A program made the translations under genes and the position numbers. The notes below the pieces were generated by a model. That model searched no databases and was not told where the DNA came from. It saw only the letters and a program-made list of their open reading frames with translations. Of a stretch of 64,000 nt of DNA, positions 37,200 through 49,099 are shown piece by piece (position 1 is the first letter of the stretch; each line of letters starts with the position of its first letter). This DNA comes from Aradus depressus (lineage: Eukaryota > Arthropoda > Insecta > Hemiptera > Aradidae). The stretch is from positions 27,372,065 through 27,436,064 of the forward strand of contig OY759226.1 in NCBI GenBank assembly GCA_963662175.1, given 5' to 3'.

Positions 37200-37550
37200 T
37201 TTTGATTTGGTAATAAATTTAATGAGTCTGTTAATGTTTTCTATGGTATTAATGTTAGCTATAGAAATGTGTTTTCGTTGGATAGTAGTGTCTCATGTTG
37301 TCTCTGGTTGTCGTATTTTTTGCAGTTAGTGAAAATGTGGATTACGTCCTCAGTCTCATTGCAGTGTTCACAGTTGGAGGATGGTTTTATTTTGATTAGA
37401 TGTAAGTATTTGTTTGTTCTGGCATGTCCGGTCCTCAGTCGTGTCAAGTATATGATTTGTGTGGTCGTCAGTGTCTTACTGTGTGGGTGGAACCATGGCT
37501 TTGTCGTTATTGTCTTCTGTACTCTGTAGTGGTATTGTCCTTGTATTTCG
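37200..37550 (-). pseudogene. LINE ORF2 C-terminus
   Basis: The minus strand reads YLTRLRTGHARTNKYLHLIK then SSNCEHCNETEDVIHIFTNC, a C-x2-C...H...C knuckle after an RLRTGH motif, as in RNase H-bearing LINEs. The part upstream of 37550 is a second copy of the same coding segment, so the original frame is broken there. Confidence 0.82.
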
Positions 37551-37716
37551 TTTTATTTTGATTAGATGTAAGTATTTGTTTGTTCTGGCATGTCCGGTCC
37601 TCAGTCGTGTCAAGTATATGATTTGTTTAGTCGTCAGTGTCTTACTGTGTGGGTGGAACCATGGCTTTGTCGTTATTGTCTTCTGTACTCTGTAGTGGTA
37701 TTGTCCTTGTATTTCG

Positions 37717-37878
37717 TAGATAGAACTCCCTCCCGGGGCCATGGAAGTCGTAAATAACAAGATAATAATACAGTGATATGGCTAATATGCATCGTACATA
37801 AAGGAAAAAAAAAAAAATTGTAATCTACGTTCGGTCTCCAAATCGCATCTAAACATGGAAGCAACTAAGGGAAATCTT
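37717..37878 (+). repeat. Right copy of the ~163-bp target-site duplication
   Basis: Repeats 36845-37008, including the 3' half of SINE-B copy 2 and its flank (TACGTTCGGTCTCCAAATCG, AAACATGGAAGCAACTAAGG). After it the sequence continues into unrelated DNA at GAAGAGG. Confidence 0.85.
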
Positions 37879-37979
37879 GAAGAGGAAATTGATCAGGAGA
37901 GAATGACTGCCAGCTCTCCAGCTGTTCATGTAACAAAATAATGCTATTGGCAGCGTTTAGAACCTACTCGTATGTTGTT

Positions 37980-38060
37980 AATAACATTTAGTGAAACGGT
38001 GATAACAAATAACAGTGAAACAAATAACAGTGAAACAAATAACAGTGAAATAAATAACAA
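37980..38060 (+). repeat. Short repeat AACAGTGAAACAAAT
   Basis: AATAACAGTGAAACAAATAA occurs as three to four tandem units of about 15 bp. No gene. Confidence 0.75.
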
Positions 38061-38410
38061 CTTTAACTTTTATTTTGTCTAATTCCATATGAATTTATAC
38101 ATACATTTTGGCTTGAACCGTCTTCAGGACAAAGTTCGAAAGTTAAATTTAAGTTTGCTAGGAAGTCCATGAGGGTCTTAACATAACATTTACAAATATT
38201 TGAGTAGTGAATAATATAATAAAATAAAAAAAAAGTTTGACAACTCAATTAACAAAATATAACATAGACTTCCCCCATACAGTCTTCCCTAGGGGAACCG
38301 GATGTCACAGCCTTAGGTAATCTTTGGTAACCTACAGTTTGTATAAATATGTCAAGCTAATAAAAGTATACTTTTTTTTTTTTTTTGGAATCAGGCAATA
38401 TAAAATTAAG

Positions 38411-38757
38411 GGGCGCCGGTAGCTCAGTGGTATGCGTGCTTGACTTCTGAGCTCAAGGTCGTGGGTTCGAAACCCGACCGAGGTCCTTAGTTTATTTTAT
38501 CCGGGAGGTAAAATAAACTTAAGCACGCCGTCCTTCGGATGGGACGTTAAGCGATGGTCCCGAGCCTGTACGATGTCAGGTACTCGTTAAAGACCCCTGC
38601 CCTAGGTGGATACAAATTTAGGGTAGGCAAAATTTAGGACTCCCACAGTAGAGTCGGGCTCATGTCCACCAGAGTGACGAGCGCTCTGGTAGTAGGCAAT
38701 ATGACCTCGTAGTTAAAGCCCGGGCATGAGTCATAAAACCTAACCTAACCTATATTT
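38411..38757 (+). repeat. SINE-A, full-length reference copy
   Basis: tRNA-related head with A box TAGCTCAGTGG and B box GGTTCGAAACC (38465 region), then TTTATTTTATCCGGGAGG, CACGCCGTCCTTCGGATGGG, CGTACGATGTCAGG-like, TTTAGGGTAGGCAAAATTTA, GAGTCGGGCTCATGTCCACC and the end CCCGGGCATGAGTCATAAAA. It ends in CCTAACCTAACC. The internal Pol III boxes suggest past transcription by RNA polymerase III. Confidence 0.92.
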
Positions 38758-38912
38758 TATATTTATTTTTATATATACTTTATTATTTTCTACATTATTA
38801 TTACTATTATTATTATTGTTTTTTTATATAGTCACTGTCATCAAATTTACTTTTAGTTTTATTTTTTATTTTAACTGATTGTAAATATACGTAATAAACG
38901 TTCTAATATTTA

Positions 38913-39090
38913 TAGGTTAGGTTAGGTACCTGACATCGTACAGGCTCAGGACCATCGCTTAACGTCCCATCCGAAGGATGGCGTGCTTAAGTTTATTTTA
39001 CCTCCCAGATAAAATAAACTAAGGGCCTCGGTCGGATTATGAACCTCAGAAGTCAAGCACGCATACCACTGAGCTACCGGCGCCCTCCCT
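38913..39090 (-). repeat. SINE-A with body deletion, inverted to the copy at 38411
   Basis: Minus strand: tail (GGTTAGGTTAGG), then directly the mid region (TACCTGACATCGTACAGGC) and head (GAGCTACCGGCGCCC). The region between tail and middle is missing. It forms an inverted pair with the full copy 150 bp away. Confidence 0.87.
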
Positions 39091-39516
39091 ATATTTATAT
39101 ATATATCGTATGATGAATTCATAGAAATATTCCCGACATTATTTTTAAACGTAGGTCTGGGAAAGAAAGTCACAGATATCCAGGGTCTTGAAGTACACTC
39201 AAAATTGCTGTTGATCAAGAAAGCAAAGTTCTTCCTTAAAGTTTACAAGTTGGCCACAAATGAACTTGAGAAAGAATGAGATTGAGGAGCAGAAATGGAT
39301 CATCTCCAAGAGTTGTCCCTCCCCCCTGTCATGGATCTTATTATGATGACGTAGAGCATGACAATTTAGTAACTCGTCACATTTTATTTTATATATTTTC
39401 AACTTAATCCGTCTTATCATCTATCCCTTTTTCTATTCTCCAACATTTTGGAGTGGTCGTCCAGAACCACCAGAGGTTTTATAGCCAGTTAGTTAGATAC
39501 CATTACCGGTCTATAC

Positions 39517-39704
39517 AGTGGCCGTGCGAGCTAGAGCGTAGGGCTATGGTCGCATGGTCTCAACATGGTTTGCGGGTTCGAATCCCGTCCAGGAGTGAGT
39601 TTTATTTCGTAAATAGAACTCCCTCCCGGGGCCATGGATGTCCTAAATAACTAGATAACACATTGACATGGCTAATATGCATCGTACATGTGGCAAAAAA
39701 AAAA
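39517..39704 (+). repeat. SINE-B, copy 3
   Basis: GTGGCCGTGCGAGCTAGAGC, B box GGGTTCGAATCCCG, CTCCCTCCCGGGGCCATGGA, ATGGCTAATATGCATCGTAC and a final A run. A 65-codon frame through it is not a gene. Confidence 0.88.
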
Positions 39705-39716
39705 CTGACGAGTTAG

Positions 39717-40023
39717 TTATTATGACTCATGCCTGGGCTTTAACTGCAAGGTTCGCCTACTACCACAGCGCTCTTTCGTCACTCTTGTGGACATGAGCCC
39801 GACTCAACAGGAGTCCTAAATTTTGCCTACCCTAAATTTTTATTCACTTAGGATAGGGGGTATTTAACGAGTACCTGACATTGTACATCCGAAGGACGGC
39901 GTGCTCAAGTTTTTGTTACTTTTCAGATAAAAAAAAATAAGTAGGTACCTCGGCCGGGTCTCGAACCCGCTATTTTGAGCTCAATAAGCAAGCATGCATA
40001 TAGTTGAGCTACCGGTACCCTCA
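39717..40023 (-). repeat. SINE-A, full length, minus strand
   Basis: ACTCATGCCTGGGCTTTAAC, GTGGACATGAGCCCGACTC, TTAACGAGTACCTGACATTG, GGACGGCGTGCTCAAG and head GAGCTACCGGTACCC. A small deletion lies after TTGTACA. Confidence 0.88.
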
Positions 40024-42350
40024 AGACGATATTATATCTAATTGTGTTCTTGTTTTGTTGGTCAGGGGAGGGGGAGTCGTTGGCGAATCACTTGCCCAAA
40101 TTACTCAACTAAGTTTTCGCTCTCCCTCTGAAAATTATCTTCCCACAGTTAGTATCTTTTTAGTGTTAAGCCCGTTCCCTTAAGCCGCTTTGGCTAATAA
40201 TCTATAAGTATCGTTCCCATTTTTAGATACACATATACAATTTTGTGTTGATGTATTTAATTCTATCGCCAATTCTCATATTCACAGATTTTTTAAAAAT
40301 TTTTTGTCATTATTGAAATCAGAAGAACATAAAATTCCGTCGAAAACTCAAAATCGAATATCGTTCCGATTAAATAACTTTCTCTATACTAAGGGAAAGC
40401 AAAAGAGAAAAGGTAAATTCGTGGATACAACTTTCCGATACACTTTAATTTATCGGCTATAAGTTAGAAGGAGGCCGATTCAGTTGACTTTTTCCCCCCT
40501 TTCCGGTTGGGGGTGGAGGACGACCCGACCTGACCCGAGATAAGGCCGACCATGAAAGTGGTTTTTTGACAAGGGTCGCCCACAACTCCGTCTTCATTTT
40601 CTACAGAACTTCAGATCCTCTTAGAGAGAGATATACGATGTTTTGCTTTCAAAACGCGACTCTATATTTCTTTATATATTCACTTTCACTCTCAGCGGGG
40701 ACACTCCACTCTTCATTCAACTCTATATTTTACTGCTCAGCATAACTCAAATTTTATAATTTTTTTTATTTTACAAATAGATATGTATAAAAAATAAATA
40801 CAGCAGCAAATGTGCTAATATACAGATAATGACAATGTCTAAATGGAACAAAATACCCAGTGGTGACACTCCCTAGTCATTGAGTTTCTCTCATTTGTAA
40901 CTAATCACTGTCACTGTTTCTGATCAGGAGATCTCTAGGCCATTGGCGCATATGCCGTCGTTGGGGAAGTATGGCAGAATGGAGGGCACGGACTAGAGGA
41001 TTATTGTGGGAACTAAGAGAGAAAAATAATTTTTTATACTTGGATTTAGCGACTTCGGTGACAAAAGCTGGTTAAATGTCTCGGTTTTAGTTCTCAGCTC
41101 GGTCACCACGTCGCGCTCTAAATTTAATGAAAAACATTAAAGATATTCTGGCTAAACGGATTAACTTTAAATTTTTTTTTTTTCCTTAGTACTCCAAATT
41201 AGTGTAGAATTGATATGACACTCCGTTTTTTTTTGTTGAAAAATTTAAAATTCCTAATATCATTTTTTATTATTTTTTTTTTTTAAATTTACAGGTACGG
41301 TGCCGAACGTAGACAGTTCAACGAGTTCAAATTATTTTTCAGATTCAAAATAGGATGAATAGATGAAACTGAAACATAAAAATACGAAATATATACTGGG
41401 TGTCCGGGTGCGGGGCGGATTGAACTCAATATTTTCCCGGTATTTCAAGGTCGATGCTCCCCAACCCCACTGCATTGTGTTCACTTGAATACTCCCAAAT
41501 AATAAACATACAAGAAGACTCTCACAAGTCTACCTTTCTACGTTTTGTTTTGCTAATTAAAACTCAGTTGTAATTCACAACTCAAAATAAAAAAACTACT
41601 TAATTTCCAATTTTTTTTTTTTTTTTTTTGTCTTTTATTTAGCAAGATGCAACTGTTGCTAGGGTGCAACAACCAGCATCTATGATGGTAGGTAGAGGGG
41701 GTTATATCTCCGGCCGGGGTGTAAAAACACATAAGTCAAAAATTGGCGGTTACCGGATTATTGCGATACATAAGTCAAAACTAGTTTAATTTTATTTTGG
41801 CTTTAATAACATGTCATATTAGCAGTTCTGAGATAAAGAGAGGTGTATCTGATAACCAAGTAAAAATGTTATATTTTCTTCTTCGTGTGTAACCACATAA
41901 GTCAACTTATGTGAAGAGGGCCATGTTGAACAAGCTTCCTTCTGCGGACTTATGTGATTCGGCACAACGCACTGGAGTACAGATGGGGAATGAGAGTGGT
42001 CTGTCTATGAGTCAAAATATCCCGCGCTTTGCGGGAATAGCTCTGATTGGTAGAAAATACTCACCCAGATCTGCTGATCCACAACTTTCCTCCAATCATG
42101 TTGTAGTTTAGCAACAGAGTCACATTTCATTTCATTCTCTTTCCATACCTGCAGCGGTGATAGAGTTCTTCTTGCTTGTGTAGTTGTTGTTAAGTTTTTG
42201 ACGTGACAACGTCTTATAATTTGGTAGGCCGGGCCCTCATGCACGAAAACGATGTCCCGTAACGAAAGTCACGCGGAACACACGTATCGCGCATGCGCCG
42301 AGAGAGAGAGACAGCTGTTACTACTAATACAGGATATATATTATATTATA
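40024..42350. other. Intergenic, no gene seen
   Basis: A minus-strand R1 piece is at about 40100-40260. Long poly(T) runs are near 41175, 41280 and 41611. Between 41730 and 41955 the string ACATAAGTCAA occurs several times in both orientations (for example 41890-41912), with no recognisable element around it. The small frames at 41911-42244 lack any known domain. Confidence 0.5.
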
Positions 42351-42352
42351 GA

Positions 42353-42705
42353 GGGCGCCGGTAGCTCAGTGGTATGCGTGCTTGACTTCTGAACTGAAGG
42401 TCGTGGGTTCGTAGCCCGACCGAGGCCCTTAGTTTATTTTATCTGGGAGGTAAAATAAACTTAAGCACGCCGTCCTTCGGATGGGACGTTAAGCGATGGT
42501 CCCGAGCCTGTACGATGTCAGGTACTCGTTAAAGACCCCTGCCCTAGGTGGATACAAATTTAGGGTAGGCAAAATTTAGGACTCCCACAGTAGAGTCGGG
42601 CTCATGTCCACCAGAGTGACGAAAGAGCGCTCTGGTAGTAGGCGATATAACCTCGTAGTTAAAGCCCGGGCGTGAGTCATAAAACCTAACCTCACCTAAC
42701 CTATA
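42353..42705 (+). repeat. SINE-A, full length
   Basis: Very close to the copy at 38411, including GGGCGCCGGTAGCTCAGTGG and the CCTAACC-type tail; here AAAGAGCGCTCTGG is complete. The B box is slightly changed (GGTTCGTAGCC). The close identity suggests recent spread. Confidence 0.92.
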
Positions 42706-42777
42706 TTATATTACAGTACAGCTGTTACTTTCTGTATATACAGATAACCTAGTTATCCAATATTATTATTAGATATA

Positions 42778-44819
42778 CAGGGTGTATCGCAAGCAGATGA
42801 CAATACTCGGGGGGGTGAATGCCCCACTCAAGTACACTAAGAAACTGGGGTAATTAAAATCCGTTTCAACTTAGTGTAGAAATAAATGAGATTTTAAATA
42901 TTTTTACGATAACCAGGTTTTTTTAGCAAAATGTCCGTAAATATCACTTTTTGGTTAAGGTAAAGTGAAATCTGACTACACTGTCGTAATCTACGTTAAA
43001 TTTCCTAATAGGTGACATGTTTTTTGACATGAAAATCGAAGAGATAGAAATAGGAGGCTAACGTTTATTTCAAAACGAACACCTGTTTAAATTGTTTGGC
43101 AAATTTTCAGTTTACCGTAATTTGTTTTCTCTATTTGCTAGGATGTCCCAAATTCACCAAAAGTTAGCAAAAATATGGCCCTTTAAAAAAATACCTTATG
43201 TTGTTCTTTATTGTCGACCATTGCCGGAGTGAGACAGGAGAAAAGATGAAAAACATGGGTAAACCGAACTTACACAAAGCGAGACTTTTTGTAAAATTAA
43301 CTAATTCATTATCTAAAAAAAATTGAAATTACTACATTAATCTTTTAGAGATAAGAACAGTTTTGTACTGTACATTGTTTTGAAGAAATTATAACAATTG
43401 CTGAAACATACCTCCATATTCTCACAATTGACTCCTTGTTTAGAACGGATGTGGTGGCCCGTTGAATCTCAAGCCTGTTTGTTCCCATCTCCTCACAAAC
43501 CTCTTGAATTCTGGCGATTAATTAGTCCCTATCACTAATAGGTACGCTGTAAACAAGGGAGGGACTTTAGAGTGCCCCACACATAAAAATCTAAAGGCGC
43601 CAGGTCAGGACTCCGAGCTGGCCATCTCACAGGTTCATACCGTCCAAACCACCTTCCAGCAACGCGCCGTGTGCGCTACGGATCATTGTAAAAACGCTCT
43701 AAAAAAATATCATCGACATCCTTTCGTCGTCGACCGGTATAATTAGCAGGTTATCTTGGAATCGAACCAGGTTCTCCCATAATCCGATAGGCATTTTCTA
43801 CGGTTCGGGGATCCGGCCATCTTTGTCGATTTGGGAATAGATTTTGGTAAATTTCTTCTGCTAGCAGACTGTTGCCTCCATCAGCCCCGTAAGCATAAAT
43901 CATGTTTACGTATTCCCGGGTAACTGTTTATTGGAACTAATAATGTTTACATTAGATAATACGTCTAACGATGGTTTTCAGTTTCAAAATCCATTGTACC
44001 GATTAGGATTATTTTTTTTTTTTTACTCTCTAATCCTCAACAGAAGCCAACAATGGGGAAAACAAAAATAAGTTTATTTATTCAGAGGAAATAATTAATT
44101 AATTATTATTTCAGAGAATAGTAATTTGGTTCATTTAGAACATCCTAGCGAATGGAGAAAACAAATTACGGTAAATTGGAAATTTGCCGAAAAATGTTGT
44201 TATAATTTTTTCAACACAATGTTCAGTACAAAACATTTTTTCATCTCTGAAAATTAATAACGTAATAATTTCAGTTTTTTAAAAATAATGAATTAGTTAA
44301 TTTTACAAAAAGTCTCGCTTTGTGTAAGTTCGGTTTACCCATGTTTTTCATCTTTTCTCCTGTCTCACTCCGGCAATGGTCGACAATAAAGAACAACATA
44401 AGGTATTTTTTTAAAGGGCCATATTTTTGCTAACTTTTGGTGAATTTGGGACATCCTAGCGAATAGAGAAAACAAATTACGGTAAACTGAAAATTTGCCA
44501 AACAATTTAAACAGGTGTTCGTTTTGAAATAAACGTTAGCCTCCTATTTCTATCTTTTCGATTTTCATGTCAAAAAACATGTCACCTATTAGGAAATTTA
44601 ACGTAGATTACGACAGTGTAGTCAGATTTCACTTTACCTTAACCAAAAAGTGATATTTACGGACATTTTGCTAAAAAAACCTGGTTATCGTAAAAAAATT
44701 TAAAATCTCATTTATTTCTACACTAAGTTGAAACGGATTTTAATTACCCCGGTTTCTTAGTGTACTTGAGTGGGGCATTCACCCCCCCGAGTATTGTCAT
44801 CTGCTTGCGATACACCCTG
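42778..44819 (-). mobile_element. DNA transposon with ~0.6-kb terminal inverted repeats, deleted
   Basis: The two ends, CAGGGTGTATCGCAAGCAGA and its inverse, begin arms of more than 600 bp (about 42778-43402 and 44195-44819) with few differences in the outer 540 bp. TATA flanks both ends (42774-42777 and 44820-44823), so a TA or TATA target duplication. The middle holds a decayed transposase on minus. IS630/Tc1-mariner-related by its WPARSPDL motif. Confidence 0.88.
43535..43920 (-). pseudogene. IS630/mariner-type transposase with DDE core removed
   Basis: The minus strand reads EYVNMIYAYGADGGNSLLAE then IYQNLFPNRQRWPDPRT (helix-turn-helix start of the DUF4817 type), then, after a TAA and a TAG in the same frame, RWPARSPDLAPLDFYVWG, which normally lies near the last catalytic residue. 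About 200 residues in between are absent, yet both ends share one frame. Non-functional. Confidence 0.82.
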
Positions 44820-44823
44820 TATA

Positions 44824-47700
44824 CAGATTAATAATATTAATAATAAACCCGTTTGTTAACTATTATGCTTATGAATGTTTTCTTTCTATATTGTTTTTAA
44901 ATTGTTTCAAGGTTCAAAAATTTTATTGAAATGATTTGTTATATTTGATTCTTGGCACTTTCGCTATCTCGCAACTCAGACGTTGTCACGCTCATTTCGC
45001 CACGCATCGGAGTTGCAAGCACCCGATTTTTTCATTATTTTTTTTTTTTAAGTATTCCTTCGTTTTTTGCAAAATACTCTAATATTATTAAAGAGCTTTA
45101 TAGCCTATCGACACGAAATTTGTTTTGTGGGTCCAGGACGTTGTCGATTTTCAATGAAATGGCCATATTGAAGGGGGAGGGGGTCAGTTCAAAAATACTA
45201 ATAACTGTCAATGTACGGAATGTATGAACAGAAAATATAGTTTGAGGATGTACCCTAGTACCTCCGGCAACGATATTATATATAAAAAAAAACGTTATTA
45301 GACTCGTGAAACACTCGTAAAGCCACATTTCATGCAACACACATTACACTGTTACTAAGAAGACGCGTTGTGAAACATTTTCACAAAATAGAATATTTAT
45401 TGAATTGAACCAAAGATTATAGTAAACTGTAATTCCTTGAATTCTCTCTTGTAAGAACACAACGCAAGCTTGTCTGGTGTTTGACCCAGAAGGGCTTTAC
45501 GGGCCCGAGGAGGTCCTTACTTAGGGCTCAACTTGAAAACTTGAGGTCCTTAATGAAAATCCCCGCCCCCCCCCCCCCCTCGACAAAGTTTGTGTGTGCC
45601 CTAACAAGTCTACAAGTTGCTAGAGTCTGTCACCAGTGTTGTTTGTCTGTCTGTCATTGGGCTCCTTCTGTACTCCACTTCAACAGAATGTTCCGACATT
45701 AATCATTCTAAGGAAACCAGCATCAACATTAAGGAGACGCCGCCCGACTTGACTTGAGTCAGGAAACAAACTGTGGTAATAAATGAAAGTTTAAATGTTA
45801 AACTTGAATAAATGATTAAAAAAATATATATAAATAATAATTATTAATAATGAAATAATAATAATTAAATAAACAATGAATAAATAAACAATAAATTACC
45901 ACATTTCCTGTAGAAATTTTATCTCTTTTCTTTTACTAAATTTTGATTTCTACAGTAGTTTTTCGAAAAAGGGCCCTGAAAATATCAAAAGTTCAAGACG
46001 TGCAATTTTTAAGAAAGTGCAAGTATTCAAAGAAAAAAATCAATTAACCAACTTTCATTTGGATTTCTAAAGGGATTCCCTTTTTTATAATTTTACATAA
46101 TATTAAATCTAATCCAAAGGTTTTCAAATAATCTTACTGGGCCAACTGGAAAAATGAATAGAACAGAATTTACTAGAACAAATATTGGGTTTATTTTCTT
46201 AAAGCTACATTATTAAAATTAAAAAATTAAACATTGACACAAACAAAAATCAAAAGAAAAAATCTTAAAAACTAAATTCTTAACACTAATTCAATCTTTT
46301 TTTGTTTTATATTTTGGCCATTTTTAAAAAATTTAAGTTATATCTTTCTGGGCATATATCCTGTACATATAAACAAACAACAGTACCTTCTTTTTGGATC
46401 AGTTTCACCGTCAATTCACCTCTATTTAGTTCATTGCAATTTAAGCCTAAACACCACTCTACATGTTCACTGAGACCGTCGCCATTGAACCCAGGCTCTA
46501 TACACACTAAAAAACAGCTGATGGCCGTGTTTTTTTTTTTACTGGCATTTGTTTTAAAAGAAATGGTTTCTTATTATTTACTTATTAATTCATTTTTCTT
46601 TTTATGGAAAAATAAATATAATTAATTTTTTTTAAAAATTATTATTAATAATTTAATGTGTTTATTATTTTTATACAACACAAAACACCGTTCATTTTAT
46701 TTATATTAGCTTATTTATTTTATTTATATCGCTATTTATTTGTTTTTACTTTCCTAGCTACACGAAGTATAGAGAAAGTTAATAACTTACATAATATGTA
46801 ATCGGTCATTAATACGATGCTGAGTTTTCAACAAAATTTCATGTTTTCAGACCTCTAGATTCCAAGTATGAAAAAAAAAAGTATGTGAACTCGACAACTG
46901 CCGATGTAATGAACGTATCGACAGGAAATTTCATATTTGAAGTTAAACCCCAATGAGAATATAACCTGTCAAATCTCAGAAATATCGGCAGAAAGGAATG
47001 TGGGGGTTCAGGGGAGGGGGCGCAATTCAAAAATCCTAATAACTGCCATTATAATGAATTTGTCGACACAATATTTATTATGTGGATTTAGGAGCCTCTA
47101 TGTAAGTCAAATGTTTGAATATTAGCGCGAACAGTTACCTGGTTATATATATATTTTTTATTTTTTTTCATTTTTGGAATTAGTGTTCATTGAAACATGA
47201 AATTTCGATGGAAAGTCAACCTCAAACTATCGTATGTCCATTTTTGATTTAAACGATCATATGAGCAATTCTTGTCTGTAAGATAGTTTGCATCTAATCA
47301 ATTGGGGACATTACATTTTCTTAATTTTAAAATAAAGACTTCTGATTGGTTTAGAGACGAATGATTGCCAACATCGGAAAGAGCGCCCTAAAATTAGTAA
47401 ACATTGATTCTTACCTACTTTTCACCAAAAATAGACATACGATAGTTTGGTTCTAAGGTAAGTCAACTAATGATAACTAGCACAAACGGGCGCGGCAAGC
47501 GAGCGTATAATTATTAATATAATTGAATAATTCGTTCTGGGGAAGTACATCACAGGTGATTCACCGAAGACTTTTTTTTTTTCATTACAATTGTGATAAA
47601 AATACTTTTTTCAGGAAATATTAGTTTCTTTCAAAAACCGAAAGTATATACCATGTTTCATAAAGATCCTTCCAGTGGTTCTTGAGTTAGTCATCTGTCA
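44824..47700. other. Intergenic, R1 repeats and no gene
   Basis: R1 copies at about 45090-45250 (TATCGACACGAAATTTG) and 46760-47130 (ATGAACGTATCGACAGG, TCGACACAATATTTATTATG). A C-run lies at 45566-45580. None of the frames of 60-110 codons shows a known domain. Confidence 0.5.
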
Positions 47701-47703
47701 AGC

Positions 47704-48124
47704 TTCACACCATCGTCAGGTCTAGTTATGAACTAAGTCAGTTTGCAGAGTGCGACCCCTCCAATATATCTCTGGTGAAAGGTGCCACTTCAATTAGGGA
47801 ATCCCCCGGCTTTGCCGTTAGCTACATCATGAAATATTTGACAAAACACTAATTTTTCTTAATTTACATAAAATAACATCCTTTGACTAATAAGTAAAGA
47901 ATAAAACTAAAAGTGAAGTGACACCTTTCACCAGAGAGGTATTGGAGGGGTCGCACTCTGCAAACTGACTTAGTTCATAACTAGACCTGACGATGGTGTG
48001 AGGCCGAAACCAGTAGTTTTATTTTTATAAATATCTTTAGTGGAATAGACAATATTTCAAAAAATAAGTTTGTTTTATTTATTTATTACAAATTCCACAA
48101 TATGTCCGCGTTCCTCAACTTAGA
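47704..48124 (+). mobile_element. Penelope-like fold-back repeat
   Basis: An inverted repeat with arms of about 85 bp: 47704-47795 (CACCATCGTCAGGTCTAGTT, GCAAACTGACTTAG inverted) and 47914-48000. The right arm runs into a full hammerhead-like motif and then the tail TGGAATAGACAATATTTC...ATTTATTACAAA also seen at 11.9 kb. The left arm breaks inside the motif (after CACACC on the plus strand). Confidence 0.7.
47983..48019 (+). ncRNA. Hammerhead-like ribozyme motif
   Basis: AGAC (47983-47986), CTGACGA core, unpaired T, stem II GGT/GCC-type pairing, GAA (48006-48008), stem III ACC/AGT (two pairs and an A-C mismatch), cleavage-site A (48015), GTTT pairing AGAC with one G-T. Complete core; stem III is weaker than in the copies at 12.0 and 17.4 kb. 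Confidence 0.5.
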
Positions 48125-48915
48125 AGAATGTAGGAGACAGACAGGGAACCTTACAAAGCTTTATCTATCCTTCCGGATCTGCGAGAAAGCAAAATGAATA
48201 TATTTAAAAAAATCTTTACAATTTATGAGACGCGGCCGTCACAATCAACAATAGGCACCATGAACAGGACAAACTTGCCTCGAGAGTTTGAACTTAATTA
48301 ATAATCTTAACACAAAACTTGAGAACCAGTAGAGCTTAATCAAAGTTAGCTACAACTTTGAGCAGAGCCATACTTAACCATCTGAAACAATAAGAAAAAG
48401 TTGTGTAGAAGCTTTGTCGCACCAATGTTGAGCTACAGACAGAGCTACAGACAGCTCTATGAAATAGAATGTGTCCTTTCGCTGTTCAATAAACAATAAA
48501 GGGAGAAATTTAAAGCAAAAACCTCCCATTAAAATTAATTAAATCAAAGAACATTCAACAAATTTAATTAACATTCACATCTGTTCATTTGGTTGAATGG
48601 GACCAAAAAATAAAAAGAAAACAAATTAATGAAAGTGAATTAAAACCATGAAAACTAATACAACAAAAGGAAAAGAAAGAATTAAAAAAATTAATGAATT
48701 AATCCTTTTAAAGAAACTTTTTATGAATAATTAAAGAGAAAAATGTTGAATTACAACTCAATCTCAAAGAAATATTCCCTAAAAGAGATTCACTTTGACA
48801 CTTTAAATGCACAAACTTTATTCAAATTATGCCAAATGTTGCGCATTTTTCTTTTTTTATATTTCTTTAATTTATTCCTTAGTATTTGAGGTGTCCCCCC
48901 CTCCCACATCATGGA

Positions 48916-49070
48916 AACAGTGTAGCTCAGTGGTATGCGTGCTTGCCTTCTGAGCTCAAGATCCGTGGCTTCGAAACCCGGCCAAGGCCCTTAGTTCATT
49001 TTATCTGGGAGGTAAAATAAACTTAAAACACGCCGTCCTTCGGATGGGACGCTAAGCGATGGTCCCATAA
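48916..49070 (+). repeat. SINE-A head half
   Basis: TAGCTCAGTGGTATGCGTGC, GAGCTCAAGATCC, a B box GGCTTCGAAACCC, then CACGCCGTCCTTCGGATGGG and AGCGATGGTCCCA, where it stops. The 3' half is missing. Confidence 0.88.
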
Positions 49071-49099
49071 TTCAACTCTTTATTAGCCTTTAGGAAATA

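Larger units (their letters stand above)
37009..37716 (-). mobile_element. 5'-truncated LINE insertion with long target duplication
   Basis: Minus-strand LINE: poly(A) seen as T run at 37009-37026, a hairpin-forming 3' UTR, then ORF2 C-terminus ending near 37200, truncated at 37716. The 5' junction shares ATTTCG with the target, a microhomology common at truncated LINE ends. The 5' 166 bp is tandemly duplicated (37385-37550 and 37551-37716, about two differences). Confidence 0.82.

Noticed and set aside
41730..41955. Repeated ACATAAGTCAA as transposon ends or a binding-site cluster
   Set aside because: Spacing is irregular and no flanking duplication or known site is evident.
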